A DNA stretch of 6,416 bases from DHVE2 group archaeon (GTDB lineage: Archaea; Thermoplasmatota; Thermoplasmata; Thermoplasmatales; Aciduliprofundaceae): the NCBI GenBank assembly GCA_015520985.1, contig WAOY01000125.1, positions 1 to 6,416 of the forward strand, written 5' to 3'. The notes under the pieces are model-generated. The model was not told the DNA's origin. It saw nothing but the letters and a program-made list of their open reading frames with translations, and did no database searches. The position numbers and the translations under genes were made by a program. This document shows positions 6,122 to 6,416 of the stretch, piece after piece; the stretch's first letter is position 1, and each line of letters starts with the position of its first letter.

Positions 6122-6416
6122 TCAGAAGGGTATTATTTCATATTCTGCATCTATTTCCTTCATAGCTTTTTTGAACTGCTCAAATTTAGAGTGGTACACA
6201 AAATTATGTTCCATCCAATTTCTATCGCGTCTTTTAGAATAGATAACTTCCCCATTTTTCAGGTGAATTTCAATCCACTTTTTTCTCAGATTAACAACCA
6301 CCTTCTTCACGTCGTCTTTATGTATGCGACTTTTTATTTTTCTGTTTCCTACGATTATTTTTATCCCATCGCTAGTAATTACGAGATAGGTTAGGGAAGT
6401 ATTTACAGTATTGAAA
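6122..6416 (-). CDS. Unrecognised protein, C-terminal part; possible PH-like fold (5' end outside window)
   Basis: I do not recognise a named family. The minus-strand frame ending in TGA at 6122 is open for 97 codons to the window edge, with no ATG, GTG or TTG codon before base 6310. A GTG at 6310 would give 62 residues but has no ribosome site, so the true start is probably beyond the window. Counting from the edge, residues 9-59 look like successive beta strands: TYLVITSDGIKIIVG, then KSRIHKDDVKKVVVNL, then KWIEIHLKNGEVIYS. A hydrophilic stretch follows, then a C-terminal helix (FEQFKKAMKEID). A strand-rich barrel ending in one helix is the layout of bacterial/archaeal PH-like domains, but this is pattern inference. 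There is no signal peptide or membrane segment in the visible part. The segment is AT-rich: bases 6181-6240 hold 19 G/C of 60, against 32 of 60 at 5461-5520. The protein is unusually rich in K, I and V. Confidence 0.6.
   Translation of the reverse strand, partial: FNTVNTSLTYLVITSDGIKIIVGNRKIKSRIHKDDVKKVVVNLRKKWIEIHLKNGEVIYSKRRDRNWMEHNFVYHSKFEQFKKAMKEIDAEYEIIPF

Noticed and set aside
6191..6394. Plus-strand frame of 67 codons at the right edge, with an aromatic-rich C-terminal half
   Set aside because: It lies opposite the open minus-strand frame in AT-rich DNA; the minus frame is longer, continues to the window edge and has a more protein-like strand and helix pattern.

Overview
The window looks like a piece of an archaeal chromosome, most likely euryarchaeal and possibly Thermoplasmatota-like. 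The evidence is an archaeal-type tyrosyl-tRNA synthetase, a deoxyhypusine synthase (hypusine is made in archaea and eukaryotes), an archaeal-type ribosomal protein S2, a TATA-box promoter and strong Shine-Dalgarno sites complementary to the 16S tail. The exact lineage is inference only. Most of the window is of balanced to slightly GC-rich composition and tightly packed. The last ~300 bases are clearly AT-rich.

Layout: (1) Plus strand, 1-1928: a tyrosyl-tRNA synthetase gene, probably cut at its 5' end by the window edge, overlaps a deoxyhypusine synthase gene by 4 bases. (2) A 25-base convergent gap, 1929-1953, holds an oligo-T signal that serves the minus strand. (3) Minus strand, 5997 down to 1954: a four-gene operon in the order enolase, ribosomal protein S2, Memo-family protein, M18 aminopeptidase. 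Its junctions overlap or are nearly contiguous, and it is preceded by a TATA box at about 6032-6039. (4) Intergenic region 5998-6121: the enolase promoter, a short imperfect tandem repeat and a possible terminator for the next gene. (5) Minus strand, 6122 to the window edge: an open, unrecognised AT-rich reading frame that runs off the window, with a pattern suggestive of a PH-like fold.

Together the genes concern protein synthesis and turnover (Tyr charging, aIF5A hypusination, small-subunit assembly, peptide trimming) plus one glycolytic enzyme. The enolase-S2-Memo order is a fragment of a widely conserved archaeal cluster, normally preceded by L18e-L13-S9-rpoN-rpoK and often followed by mevalonate kinase. 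Here the cluster is broken on both sides: enolase has its own promoter, and a bacterial-type M18 aminopeptidase follows Memo. I see no mobile element, CRISPR array, tRNA or rRNA, and no clear sign of a wholly new system. The points most worth a second look are the truncated right-edge gene, the aminopeptidase in the Memo operon, the divergent enolase loops and the altered amine-binding residues in the deoxyhypusine synthase.
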